DNA from: Caldovatus sediminis
GTDB taxonomy: Bacteria > Pseudomonadota > Alphaproteobacteria > Acetobacterales > Acetobacteraceae
Direction: 5' to 3'
Length of the DNA: 64,000 bases
NCBI RefSeq assembly: GCF_014644455.1
Contig: NZ_BMKS01000005.1
Location: 166,261-230,260 of the forward strand
In this document: positions 63,425 through 64,000 of the stretch, piece by piece
How positions within the stretch are numbered: position 1 is the stretch's first letter
How the letters are laid out: each line of letters starts with the position of its first letter
Notes under the pieces: model-generated
What the model saw: only the letters and a program-made list of their open reading frames with translations
Told to the model about the DNA's origin: nothing
The model's database searches: none
Made by a program: the position numbers and the translations under genes

Positions 63425-64000
63425 CGGCGCCCCGGCGGTGCTGGAGCGCGCCGCGCCGCGCGCGGCGGGACGCCTCTCGCTCCGCACCCATGCGGGGCGG
63501 CGGCTGCTGCGGATGCTCGCGCTCGGCGCGCTGCTGCTCGCCGCGCTGGGCGCCGGCGGGCACTGGCTCTACCGGCAGTACACCCACGTCCTCCTCGACG
63601 ACGCGCGCATCGCGGCGGACATGGTGACGCTCGCCAGCCGCGTGCCCGGCTGGGCGACGGAGGTGCGCGTGATCGCCGGCGACCAGGTGCGCCGCGGCGC
63701 GGTGCTGGTGCGCATAGACGGCCGCGAGACCGAGCTCGCGCTGCGCGAGATCGCGGCGCGCCTCGCCGGCCTCGCCGCGCGCCGGCGCGAGATCGAGGCG
63801 CGGATCGAGATGGTGGACCGCCAGACGCGGAGCGAGCAGGAGGCGCAGGGCGCGCGGCTGGCGGCGGCGCGCGCCGACCTCTCGGCGGCCGAGGCGGAAC
63901 GGGCCTTCGCCGAGGCCGAGTTCGCGCGCGCGCGCGACCTGATCGGCAGCGGCTCCGGCACCCGCCAGCGGCTAGACCAGACGCGCGCGCAGCTCGAATC
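63405..64000 (+). CDS. HlyD/EmrA-type membrane fusion protein, 3' truncated
   Basis: The periplasmic adaptor of a tripartite efflux pump. The window ends after about 198 codons. A cytoplasmic N-terminus of about 35 residues precedes a transmembrane helix (LLRMLALGALLLAALGAGGHW, about 35-53). Next are the HlyD lipoyl half-motif (DDARIAADMVTLASRVPGW, VRVIAGDQVRRGAVLVRIDG) and a long coiled-coil hairpin rich in Ala, Glu and Arg, still running at the end. The start is GTG 63405, with GGGGAGG about 7 bases upstream. It overlaps the MarR gene by 20 bases. An EmrB-type transporter would be expected next, beyond the window. Confidence 0.9.
   Translation, partial: MDIGQPSGAPAVLERAAPRAAGRLSLRTHAGRRLLRMLALGALLLAALGAGGHWLYRQYTHVLLDDARIAADMVTLASRVPGWATEVRVIAGDQVRRGAVLVRIDGRETELALREIAARLAGLAARRREIEARIEMVDRQTRSEQEAQGARLAAARADLSAAEAERAFAEAEFARARDLIGSGSGTRQRLDQTRAQLE

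Overview
The window is a continuous stretch of very GC-rich bacterial chromosome with dense genes, strong G/C preference at third codon positions and many ATGA/GTGA/TGATG start-stop overlaps. The large NAD-dependent glutamate dehydrogenase, an HWE-type histidine kinase, a GNAT-Nudix fusion, the secA / parvulin / argJ neighbourhood and SLBB/YjbF/YjbH exopolysaccharide genes point to an alphaproteobacterium, most likely a Rhodospirillales/Acetobacteraceae (Roseomonas-like) organism. That placement is an inference from gene content. I see no rRNA, tRNA, CRISPR array, insertion sequence or prophage.

Layout. Bases 1-690 are the 3' part of parB, which suggests proximity to a replication origin. A small secreted Arg-tailed protein follows. 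Bases 1380-23180 form an extracellular polysaccharide locus. A long minus-strand arm (16072 down to 1380) encodes a heparinase II/III-like lyase, a Wzz-like co-polymerase, a Wzy/ligase-like polytopic protein, a PglC-like initiating phosphoglycosyl transferase, two sugar-nucleotide aminotransferases, two GT4 glycosyltransferases, a UDP-GlcNAc 2-epimerase, a WbpM/PglF-like dehydratase and a WbpA-like dehydrogenase. A divergent plus-strand arm (16185-22364) encodes a large SLBB export protein, a YjbH-family outer-membrane protein and a second, WecA-like initiating enzyme. A YjbF-family lipoprotein gene faces it at 22464-23180. Together these cover sugar-nucleotide synthesis, initiation, assembly, polymerisation, length control and export. 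No Wzx flippase or Wzc-type kinase is visible.

Bases 23343-33039 are general genes: a CBS-BON protein, a UMF1-type transporter, a small membrane protein, the 1584-residue glutamate dehydrogenase, a JmjC/cupin oxygenase, an OmpA-like protein and a DUF1127 protein. Bases 33136-39708 are a catabolic module: alpha/beta hydrolase lacking its nucleophile, flavin monooxygenase, thiolase, hot-dog thioesterase, 2-hydroxyacid dehydrogenase, a TIM-barrel isomerase, and the broken remains of a cyclase-family gene. Bases 39903-55052 carry housekeeping genes (lepA, aat, a Lrp regulator, a cupin protein, a CinA-like protein, GNAT-Nudix, a GT2 transferase, prpE, argJ, a parvulin, secA). Bases 54663-58267 encode an HWE sensor kinase and its response regulator. 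Bases 58656-62820 hold two family III CoA-transferases, an enoyl-CoA hydratase-like protein and an alpha/beta hydrolase. The window ends in a MarR regulator and the start of an HlyD/EmrA-type efflux gene.

Three things are least expected. A roughly 106-bp intergenic repeat (two good copies and one degenerate one) occurs only between convergent genes and supplies stop codons. A cyclase pseudogene carries a CT-dinucleotide tract at its frameshift. Several genes have a -10-like element placed where the mRNA would be leaderless or nearly so.
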